Source: JAGOUY01 sp964541725 (GTDB lineage Bacteria > Patescibacteriota > Patescibacteriia > 2-12-FULL-60-25). From it: a stretch of DNA of 22,514 nt. The stretch is taken from NCBI GenBank assembly GCA_964541725.1, contig CAZIQG010000011.1:1-22514 (forward strand). The letters are read 5' to 3'. Below, piece after piece: positions 9,419-15,789 of the stretch (position 1 is its first letter; each line of letters starts with the position of its first letter). The position numbers and the translations under genes are program-made. The notes beneath the pieces are model-generated. The model did not search any database. It was not told where the DNA came from and was given only the letters and a program-made list of their open reading frames with translations.

Positions 9419-10858
9419 ATGTCTCTTCTCCCTCTCTACGTCGATCTCGACGGCACCCTCCTGGCAACGGATACGCTCTGGGAGTCATTGCTGTTGCTCA
9501 TAAAACAACGCCCAAGAGCCCTCCTACATCTTCCGGCCTGGCTCTTGCGTGGAAAAGCTGGTTTTAAAGCCGCTCTTGCAGAGCAGGTTGTGTTGGACGT
9601 GTCTATATTGCCCTATCGAGAAGATGTTCTGGCTTATATACGTGGATATAAAGATCGGGGAGGGAGTGTGATCTTAGCAACAGCAGCTCACAGAACGATC
9701 GCCGAGCGGGTCGCTAACCATCTTGGATGTTTTGAGGCGATACTCGCGAGTGAGGGAGCGATCAATTTGGCCGGTTCGATAAAAGCAAAAGCGATTGCTG
9801 AGCATGCCAAGGCTCCCTTTGCCTATATTGGAGATGGTCGTGTCGACATCCCCGTTTGGCGCACGGCGCAGGAACGTTTATTGCTCGTCCACCGCTCTAT
9901 CCAGAAGCAAGCTCTGACGAACGAAATAGGAAGAGTATTTGATCATTATTTTGAGGCGAGTTCTCATAAGAAGTTTGTATCAGTAGTGATCCGTGCTTTG
10001 CGGCTCCATCAATGGTCAAAAAATGCCTTATTATTCGTCCCGATCCTGCTATCGCATCGCTGGCATGACCCATCCATTTGGCGACACACGATCATGGCTT
10101 TTATAAGTTTCGGATTAGCGGCTTCCAGTATCTATGTCATAAATGATTTGTTGGATTTAGCAGCTGACCGTCGTCATCCACGTAAGCGCTCGCGCCCATT
10201 TGCTTCTGGGGAGCTATCGATTCCTGCGGGTTTGTCGCTAGCTGGAGGATGCTTGGCTTTGGCTCTGGTAGGCGGTGCGCTGGGAGTGTCTATCTCATTT
10301 ATGGGAATGGTCATGGGCTACGTCCTCGCGACCTTGCTCTACTCATTTTGGTTGAAACGCATACCGATTATGGATGTATTGGCATTAGCCTTTTTCTATG
10401 TCTATCGCTTGGTCGCGGGAGCGGTCGCGGGCAGCATCTTCTTGACCCCATGGTTGTTGGCTTTTGCCGCCTTCTTTTTTGTCGGGCTTGGGTGTTTGAA
10501 ACGAGTGGGTGAACTCACGATTTGGCGTGATACAAATAAAGCGGGACTGACGCTCGCGAATGGCAGGGGATATGTCATAGAGGACCTCTCCATGTTGGCG
10601 TTGTTTGGGGTGAATACCGGATTCCTGTCATTACTTGTTCTGGCGTTGTATATGAATAGCCAAGAAGTCGTTTCTCTCTACCATCGACCCAGTCTTTTGT
10701 GGGGGGTGGTAGCGGTTCTCTTGTATTGGCTCATGCGTGTCTGGCTTCTCACGTGGCGCGGAACGGTGCATGATGATCCGGTTCTCTTTGCGCTACAAGA
10801 CAAAGCAAGTCGAATTGTGGGGGTGGTGGCTCTTCTCTGTTTGTTATTAGCCCTATAG
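9419..10858 (+). CDS. HAD phosphatase - UbiA prenyltransferase fusion (decaprenyl-phosphate phosphoribosyltransferase-like)
   Basis: A 479-residue fusion. Residues 1-~180 are a HAD-superfamily phosphatase: DLDGT with D9/D11, a motif II Thr in ILATAAHR, a motif III Lys in SIKAKA, and D139/D143 in GDGRVD, so all catalytic motifs appear intact. Residues ~186-479 are a polytopic UbiA domain with RLHQWSKN (195-202) and N242-D-LLDLAAD-R-R-HP, the two Asp-rich segments of the DPPR synthase subgroup (Rv3806c type), which attaches phosphoribose from PRPP to polyprenyl phosphate. The known next step removes the 5'-phosphate (a PAP2-type protein in mycobacteria); the fused HAD domain is a plausible replacement. 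The immediately downstream DprE1- and DprE2-like genes support this role. Subgroup assignment is from motif memory, not a search. Confidence 0.88.
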   Translation: MSLLPLYVDLDGTLLATDTLWESLLLLIKQRPRALLHLPAWLLRGKAGFKAALAEQVVLDVSILPYREDVLAYIRGYKDRGGSVILATAAHRTIAERVANHLGCFEAILASEGAINLAGSIKAKAIAEHAKAPFAYIGDGRVDIPVWRTAQERLLLVHRSIQKQALTNEIGRVFDHYFEASSHKKFVSVVIRALRLHQWSKNALLFVPILLSHRWHDPSIWRHTIMAFISFGLAASSIYVINDLLDLAADRRHPRKRSRPFASGELSIPAGLSLAGGCLALALVGGALGVSISFMGMVMGYVLATLLYSFWLKRIPIMDVLALAFFYVYRLVAGAVAGSIFLTPWLLAFAAFFFVGLGCLKRVGELTIWRDTNKAGLTLANGRGYVIEDLSMLALFGVNTGFLSLLVLALYMNSQEVVSLYHRPSLLWGVVAVLLYWLMRVWLLTWRGTVHDDPVLFALQDKASRIVGVVALLCLLLAL

Positions 10859-10860
10859 AT

Positions 10861-12165
10861 ATGGTGAGATCATATTCCTCTTGGGGACGCTATCCACACG
10901 CTCCACCACAAGAAGTCGTGCCCATGCAATGGGCAACGGATCCGCTTCCACTAGGACGGCCTCTTTTGGCGTATGGTCTAGGAAGAAGCTATGGAGATAG
11001 TTGTTTAAATGGAGGAGGGACGCTAATTGATGTAGGAGCTCTTAACCACATACTCGACTTCGACGCAACGAACGGCATCTTGCGCGTAGAAGCAGGGATG
11101 AGTTTGGCGGATATTTTGGACTACATTGTGCCACGAGGTTGGTTCCTGCCCGTTACGCCTGGAACCAAATTTGTGACGGTGGGGGGAGCGATCGCAAATG
11201 ATGTTCATGGAAAAAACCACCATCGCGATGGAACCTTTGGTTGCCACGTCCGGGCGTTTGAGCTGATCCGTTCTACAGGAGAGCGCTACGTATGTACACC
11301 TACACAAAATAAAGAATTATTTGCTGCCACCATTGGGGGATTAGGGCTTACAGGCCTAATCCCCTGGGCGGAGATCCAGCTAAAGAACGTTACCTCCCCT
11401 TGGATTCGCATGCAGGCAAAACGCTTTCATTCACTAGAAGAATTTTTCGCGTTATCTGAGGCGACAAGTGCCGAACCCTATTCAGCCGCCTGGCTGGACA
11501 CGACCGCACGCGGGCGGGAGTTTGGCCGGGGAATTTTTTTGCATGGGGATCATGCAAGTGCTGAAGAGGGGATAGACATGAAGAAAAGAGTACTGCCTTC
11601 CATTCGTATTCCGTGCGATGCTCCCGCGTGGGTATTAAATCGTGCCACAATTCGCGCCTTTAATACCTGTTATTTCTACGCCCCCATCCATAGGACTGCT
11701 CCCCATCTCGTCTCCTATGATCCCTTCTTTTACCCCCTGGACGCAGTGCTTGATTGGAATCGTTTATATGGACGGCGGGGATTCTTGCAGTACCAATGCG
11801 TCCTACCTCCGGCACACGCAAAACAGGGCATGTCTCGCGTATTACAAACGAGCCTGGACTATGGGCTCGCGTCGTTCTTATCGGTATTGAAAGTGTTTGG
11901 AGCGATTCCTTCACCGGGAATATTATCCTTCCCTTGTCCTGGAACCACGCTCGCTATGGACGTACCATTTGAAGGTCAGAAGACGCTAGATGCCCTCACG
12001 CACTTGGATGCGATTGTGTCTGAGCTAGGGGGTCGTTTATATCCTGCTAAGGATGCGCGCATGTCAGCCCAACATTTTAAACAATTTTATCCTATGTGGG
12101 AAACCTTCTCTGGTTCTATCGATCCCGCGTTCTCATCCAGCTTTTGGCGTCGGGTCATGAGCTAA
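10861..12165 (+). CDS. dprE1: Decaprenylphosphoryl-beta-D-ribose 2'-oxidase (DprE1-like FAD oxidoreductase)
   Basis: FAD-dependent oxidase of the VAO/PCMH fold, 434 residues against about 461 in M. tuberculosis. It oxidises the 2'-OH of polyprenyl-phosphoryl-ribose to the keto intermediate. Visible matches to DprE1 include GLGRSYGDS (Y44 matching Mtb Tyr60), the PGTKFVTVGGAIAND FAD-binding stretch, HGKNHH with H116 matching His132, YPLDAVLDWNRLYG, GFLQYQCVLP, and YPAKDAR with K397 matching the catalytic Lys418. The position equivalent to Cys387, the covalent target of benzothiazinone inhibitors, is Ala365 (TTLAMDVP). The start is two bases after the HAD-UbiA stop, with no Shine-Dalgarno sequence. 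A strong inverted repeat lies inside the gene at 11336-11364. The gene order UbiA, DprE1, DprE2 supports the assignment. Confidence 0.95.
   Translation: MVRSYSSWGRYPHAPPQEVVPMQWATDPLPLGRPLLAYGLGRSYGDSCLNGGGTLIDVGALNHILDFDATNGILRVEAGMSLADILDYIVPRGWFLPVTPGTKFVTVGGAIANDVHGKNHHRDGTFGCHVRAFELIRSTGERYVCTPTQNKELFAATIGGLGLTGLIPWAEIQLKNVTSPWIRMQAKRFHSLEEFFALSEATSAEPYSAAWLDTTARGREFGRGIFLHGDHASAEEGIDMKKRVLPSIRIPCDAPAWVLNRATIRAFNTCYFYAPIHRTAPHLVSYDPFFYPLDAVLDWNRLYGRRGFLQYQCVLPPAHAKQGMSRVLQTSLDYGLASFLSVLKVFGAIPSPGILSFPCPGTTLAMDVPFEGQKTLDALTHLDAIVSELGGRLYPAKDARMSAQHFKQFYPMWETFSGSIDPAFSSSFWRRVMS
11336..11364 (+). repeat. Perfect 10-bp inverted repeat inside dprE1
   Basis: Arms GGGGATTAGG (11336-11345) and CCTAATCCCC (11355-11364) are perfectly complementary around a nine-base loop. 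The stem lies over codons for the conserved GGLGLTGLIP stretch, so protein constraint may partly explain it. There is no following T run, so it is not an intrinsic terminator. Confidence 0.6.
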
Positions 12166-12172
12166 TTATCCT

Positions 12173-12910
12173 ATGAATATTCTTATTATTGGAGCCACTT
12201 CCGCGATCGCGCAGGCCACGGCACGCCACTTCGCCGCAGATGCACACTGCTTTTTTTTAGTCGCGCGCTCGCAGGCAAAGCTTGAAATCGTCGCAGCGGA
12301 TCTACGTGCGCGCGGGGCACGTCGTTGTGATGCCTACGTGCTAGATGTCGACAAGCTAGATACGTACGCGGAGATGCTGGAGGCGGCATACGCGGCCCAT
12401 CCCTCGTTTGATCTTGTCTATATTGCACACGGTGTCTTAACCGCACAGCCAGAAGCAAGTGAGAATCCCGTGGTCACCGCTGCCTGCATGCTCACCAATG
12501 CGACGAGTATTATGGCGCTTACGGCGCATCTCTTGCCCAGACTTAAGCAGGCGCGCCAGGGCTGTTTAGCCGTCATCTCTTCTGTGGCTGGGGATCGAGG
12601 CCGAGCCAAGCTGTATACCTACGGAGCGGCAAAAGCGGCTCTAAATGTCTTTTTACAGGGGGTACGAGGTGAGCTCCTCCCCTTTGGAGTTCGTGTCCTG
12701 ACCATCAAGCCTGGATATGTGGATACTCCCATGACGGCTGATATCCCGAAGAGTCCCTTATTCGCCTCTCCAGAACGGGTGGGAAGAAGTATTTATAGGG
12801 CGATTAAGCGAAACAAGACCGGAGAGATGTATGTTCCGGGATTTTGGTGGCTCATTATGACGATTTTGCGACTGATTCCTGAGTCGATCTTCCTACGCTT
12901 GCCGATATAG
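12173..12910 (+). CDS. dprE2: Decaprenylphosphoryl-2-keto-ribose reductase (DprE2-like SDR)
   Basis: Classical SDR of 245 residues that should reduce the 2'-keto intermediate to polyprenyl-phosphoryl-arabinose, completing the epimerisation begun by DprE1. The nucleotide-binding turn is GATSAIAQ (7-14), in which the last two glycines of the usual GxxxGxG are alanines. Catalytic residues are S137, Y150 and K154. The SSVAGDRGRAK and FGVRVLTIKPGYVDT stretches and especially the C-terminus LRLIPESIFLRLPI closely resemble Mtb DprE2 (…RHIPRSIFRKLPI). It lies seven bases after the dprE1-like stop, again without a Shine-Dalgarno sequence. It is the last gene before a 74-base gap, so it may close this transcription unit. 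Confidence 0.92.
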   Translation: MNILIIGATSAIAQATARHFAADAHCFFLVARSQAKLEIVAADLRARGARRCDAYVLDVDKLDTYAEMLEAAYAAHPSFDLVYIAHGVLTAQPEASENPVVTAACMLTNATSIMALTAHLLPRLKQARQGCLAVISSVAGDRGRAKLYTYGAAKAALNVFLQGVRGELLPFGVRVLTIKPGYVDTPMTADIPKSPLFASPERVGRSIYRAIKRNKTGEMYVPGFWWLIMTILRLIPESIFLRLPI

Positions 12911-12950
12911 GCTCTATTTACCATCTCCATGATCCCTCCGCCCTCCTATT

Positions 12951-12978
12951 TTGGAACTGGGCAAGGATCTGTTACAGT
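12951..12978 (+). promoter_or_regulatory. Candidate promoter giving a near-leaderless transcript of the GT2 gene
   Basis: In the 74-base gap 12911-12984, the largest gap between plus-strand genes, TTGGAA (12951-12956) is followed after 16 bases by TACAGT (12973-12978) with an extended -10 TG at 12970-12971. A start about seven bases past the -10 would fall at the ATG at 12985. The only purine-rich site, AAGGA at 12963-12967, is too far (about 17 bases) from the start to act as a normal ribosome-binding site, which fits leaderless translation. Not proven. Confidence 0.35.
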
Positions 12979-12984
12979 CCTTCT

Positions 12985-13689
12985 ATGATCAGTTTTGCCT
13001 TTCCCGCCTTTAATGAAGCCGAGAATCTAAAGCGCTTTCCGAGCGAAGTGTTACCCGTATTTGACCAGCTTGGAGAGCCATACGAAGTACTCATTATTGA
13101 TGATGGTAGTACGGATGATACGGCTGCGCTCGCGCAGGCGCTTGGTGCACCCGTGCGCGTTGTATCTCACGAGCGTAATCGCGGGTTAGGGGCAGCCATT
13201 CGGACGGCGATCCGGGAAGCAAAAGGAGATATTCTCATTACCATGGATACGGATCTCACCTTCGCGCCCAGCTTGGTCAAGTCCTTGGTTGATCGGTATA
13301 AGCAAGGAGATGTAGACGTGGTGTGCGGCTCTCCTAAACTTGCTGGGTATGGAAAAGATATTCCTTCTTATCGTTTATTGATCTCACATATAGCGAGCCT
13401 CGTATATCGTATTGTTATGGGAGCAAGAGTAAGCGCGGTCACGCCTATCTTCCGTTTGTATAAACGGGAGCAACTCGTTTCGCTGCCATTACAAGCAACG
13501 GGATTCGATATCAATGCAGAAATACTATTTTATTTGATCCGCGACAAGCGTCGAATTACAGAAGTGCCAGCTCCTCTGACACAACGCATCTATGGTGAGA
13601 GTAAGCTCGAGTATCGTAAAGAAATGAAGCGCCATCTACGCCTCCTAAAGAGGTTATTTTTCCTGCGTCTTCGAGGCCAGAAGGGATAG
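12985..13689 (+). CDS. Glycosyltransferase family 2, polyprenyl-phosphate sugar synthase (DPM1)-like
   Basis: GT-A-fold inverting glycosyltransferase of 234 residues. It starts with FAFPAFNEAENL, has the nucleotide-binding DDGSTDDT at 39-46, HERNRGLGAAIRTAI, and the metal-binding DxD D88-T-D90. The later TGFDINAEILF and GESKLEYRKEM segments are typical of the dolichol-phosphate-mannose-synthase-like GT2 group, which loads a hexose on polyprenyl phosphate at the cytoplasmic face. No C-terminal membrane helices follow, as in soluble DPM1-type enzymes. Such a product would be a donor for the GT-C membrane transferases in this window. A weak near-leaderless promoter precedes it; the wecB-like gene begins two bases after its stop. 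Confidence 0.88.
   Translation: MISFAFPAFNEAENLKRFPSEVLPVFDQLGEPYEVLIIDDGSTDDTAALAQALGAPVRVVSHERNRGLGAAIRTAIREAKGDILITMDTDLTFAPSLVKSLVDRYKQGDVDVVCGSPKLAGYGKDIPSYRLLISHIASLVYRIVMGARVSAVTPIFRLYKREQLVSLPLQATGFDINAEILFYLIRDKRRITEVPAPLTQRIYGESKLEYRKEMKRHLRLLKRLFFLRLRGQKG
13681..13685 (+). promoter_or_regulatory. Ribosome-binding site of the wecB-like gene
   Basis: AAGGG (preceded by AG) lies six bases before the ATG at 13692, inside the end of the GT2 gene. It is the clearest Shine-Dalgarno match in the window, where most starts lack one. Confidence 0.55.
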
Positions 13690-13691
13690 AT

Positions 13692-14762
13692 ATGAAGCGG
13701 TTGCTGTTGATCGGGGGCGCCCGTCCCAATTTTATGAAGCTCGCTCCTCTGGTGCGCGCGTTTGATCGGGTTGGGATCGCTTACGAACTTGTGCATACAG
13801 GACAGCACTATGATCTCTTAATGTCAGATATTTTTTTTCAAGAATTAGGCCTGCCAACGCCAACCCATGAACTCGGTATTGGCTTGGGTACGCCTGAAGA
13901 GCAGGCGCAGGCTATAATAAAAGCGTTACGCCCTATTCTTAGAAAGGAAACGTGGGATGCCATTTTGGTGGTCGGCGATGTCACTTCAACGGCGGCCGCA
14001 ACCCAAGCGGCCGTTGCAGAAGGCGTTTCGGTCATTCATGTCGAGGCTGGTCTACGTAGTTTTAATCCCACTATGGCAGAAGAGCGTAATCGTGTCTTCG
14101 TAGATCGTCATGCTCAATGGCTGTTTACGACCGAGCCAAGCGCGAAGCAGAATTTATTGAATGAAGGCGTTGCTCAAACACGCATCTACGAGGTTGGGAA
14201 CGTCATGGTCGATACGATGCATCTTATGCGACCCCAGGTGGAGCATTCAACAATTCTTGCTGAGCTGGATGTAAAAAAAGGAGCGTACGGAGTCGTCACG
14301 CTCCACCGTGCGGCATTAATGCAGGATAAAAACGTCTTTAAAGAGGTCTGGGAGGCTTTGCGTACGATCGCTCACACGCTTCCCCTTATTGCGCCGCTCC
14401 ATCCCCGTGCCCGTGCGTTATTCACGGAGCTCAAACTTGCTTCTGATGGGATCCGTGTCGTTGATCCCCTTGGGTACGCGGACATGCAGCGTCTCATCTG
14501 TGACGCGCAGGCAGTTTGGACAGATAGTGGCGGGTTACAAGAAGAGACAACGGTCTACGGAGTACCCTGTTTTACCGTTCGCCAAGATACGGAACGCCCC
14601 ATTACCGTTGAGCAAGGCACGAACATCCTCGTAGGGTGTACAAAAGAGCGGATCGAACATGCGTACGCAGCATTTCGTCTTTCGCCTAAGCAAGGTGCCA
14701 TTCCTCCCCTCTGGGACGGGCACGCGGCCGAGCGCATCGCGAAGATTCTGGTCGAGATATAA
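13692..14762 (+). CDS. wecB: Non-hydrolysing UDP-N-acetylglucosamine 2-epimerase
   Basis: GT-B-like epimerase of 356 residues that interconverts UDP-GlcNAc and UDP-ManNAc (or a related 2-acetamido sugar). Signatures are GGARPNFMK at the N-terminus, VVGDVTST with D96, HVEAGLRS with E118, EERNRVFVD with E130/E131, TLHR with H205, DSGGLQEE, and RQDTERPITVEQGTN. These match the catalytic Asp95, Glu117, Glu131 and His213 of E. coli WecB. The residues after His-Arg (AALMQDKN) differ from the HRREN form and are nearer the HRPSN-type variant. No UDP-ManNAc dehydrogenase is in the window. A GC-rich inverted repeat lies inside the gene at 13990-14016. Start is supported by AAGGG six bases upstream. Confidence 0.94.
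   Translation: MKRLLLIGGARPNFMKLAPLVRAFDRVGIAYELVHTGQHYDLLMSDIFFQELGLPTPTHELGIGLGTPEEQAQAIIKALRPILRKETWDAILVVGDVTSTAAATQAAVAEGVSVIHVEAGLRSFNPTMAEERNRVFVDRHAQWLFTTEPSAKQNLLNEGVAQTRIYEVGNVMVDTMHLMRPQVEHSTILAELDVKKGAYGVVTLHRAALMQDKNVFKEVWEALRTIAHTLPLIAPLHPRARALFTELKLASDGIRVVDPLGYADMQRLICDAQAVWTDSGGLQEETTVYGVPCFTVRQDTERPITVEQGTNILVGCTKERIEHAYAAFRLSPKQGAIPPLWDGHAAERIAKILVEI
13990..14016 (+). repeat. GC-rich inverted repeat inside the wecB-like gene
   Basis: CGGCGGCCGC (13990-13999) and GCGGCCGTTG (14007-14016) can pair over 10 positions with two G-T wobbles around a seven-base AACCCAA loop. It covers an Ala-rich coding stretch, so codon content alone may cause it. Confidence 0.45.
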
Positions 14763-14768
14763 TATAAT
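14758..14768 (+). promoter_or_regulatory. Overlapping TATAAT boxes just before the 14772 start
   Basis: Two consensus -10 hexamers (14758-14763 and 14763-14768) overlap the wecB stop codon and lie immediately before the ATG at 14772. No convincing -35 box sits at the correct distance. If used, the transcript would start at or beyond the start codon; AT-rich spacing between genes could equally explain them. Confidence 0.25.
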
Positions 14769-14771
14769 ATT

Positions 14772-15788
14772 ATGCGCCTCTTATTCATCACGCCAAAAAT
14801 CGACGAATGTCACGATGATTTAGCGTTTGCGAGCTTATGGGCGCAGGCGTTTATCGAGGCGGGCTATGAAGTGATCGTTATTTGTGGAGAAAAGGGGGAA
14901 ACGCGTCTCACCTGCCCTATTTATGATCTCGGGCATGTGCCTGGCAAATCTCGCGCGCGTTCCTTCCTGCGTTTTCAAACACTCATTTGCACCCTCGAAT
15001 ACGACCGCGTCTTCGTGCATCTCGGCCAACGTTGGCTAGGGGCGGGAGCCTGGTGGTGGAAGCTTAGAGCGATTCCCACGTATCTTTGGTATACGCATTA
15101 CACGAATCCATTTTCTCTCCGTCTGGGAATGATGGCGGTGAAACGCCTGTTTGCGGCGACGAAAGACAGCTTGCCCCACTACGAAGGCGATCCTCGCAAG
15201 GTGGTTACGGGTCATGGGATTGATACCGCCTTTTGGGATATGGCGCAGCTCCCGTCGGATAAACGCGAACCAGCCACGCATCTCTTAGCTGTCCATCGTC
15301 TATCTCGTTCCAAGCGTCTTGAGCTTGTGATCAAAGCCCTCGCACATCTACCAAGTGAGTATACACTTACCCATTATGGACGACCTCAAGATCCGCGCAA
15401 CGATGCTGGATATGCAGAAGAGTTGCGAGCCCTCGTTGAGACACTTGGACTCAAAGATCGTGTACGTTTTATGGGAGCTGTTCCTATGCCCGCCTTACGA
15501 GCGATTTATCCGCGCTATCAACGCATCGTAAATATGGCGCCGCGAACGATTGATAAGACGGTCTTAGAGGCGATGTATGCAGGTCTAACCCCGATCGTCA
15601 CAAGGACGCAGGCGGAAGCGATTGGTGGGATTACGTTTCCTGGGGATGATCTGCCAGAATCCATTGCCGCATACGTTCAATCCTCTACATTGAGAACACG
15701 AAAAGAATTACAGGATATCATCCATAAACGTCATAGTTTACGTGCGCTCATAGAAAAAATGTCGGTATATATCCGTCCAGGAACCTAA
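14772..15788 (+). CDS. Atypical glycosyltransferase family 4-like protein
   Basis: GT-B-fold glycosyltransferase of 338 residues. The N-terminus is MRLLFITPKIDE; the middle has GHGIDTAFWD and LLAVHRLSRSKRLELVIKAL, the usual start of the donor domain; the C-terminal motif is NMAPRTIDKTVLEAMYAG with Glu266. The first acidic residue of E-x7-E is Arg258, with Asp261 nearby. The form ...DKTVLEAM recurs in a GT4 subgroup I associate with candidate-phyla genomes, but that is recollection. It starts nine bases after the wecB stop in an AT-rich spacer without a Shine-Dalgarno sequence, and is followed by asnB after one base. Substrates unknown. Confidence 0.85.
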   Translation: MRLLFITPKIDECHDDLAFASLWAQAFIEAGYEVIVICGEKGETRLTCPIYDLGHVPGKSRARSFLRFQTLICTLEYDRVFVHLGQRWLGAGAWWWKLRAIPTYLWYTHYTNPFSLRLGMMAVKRLFAATKDSLPHYEGDPRKVVTGHGIDTAFWDMAQLPSDKREPATHLLAVHRLSRSKRLELVIKALAHLPSEYTLTHYGRPQDPRNDAGYAEELRALVETLGLKDRVRFMGAVPMPALRAIYPRYQRIVNMAPRTIDKTVLEAMYAGLTPIVTRTQAEAIGGITFPGDDLPESIAAYVQSSTLRTRKELQDIIHKRHSLRALIEKMSVYIRPGT

Positions 15789-15789
15789 T

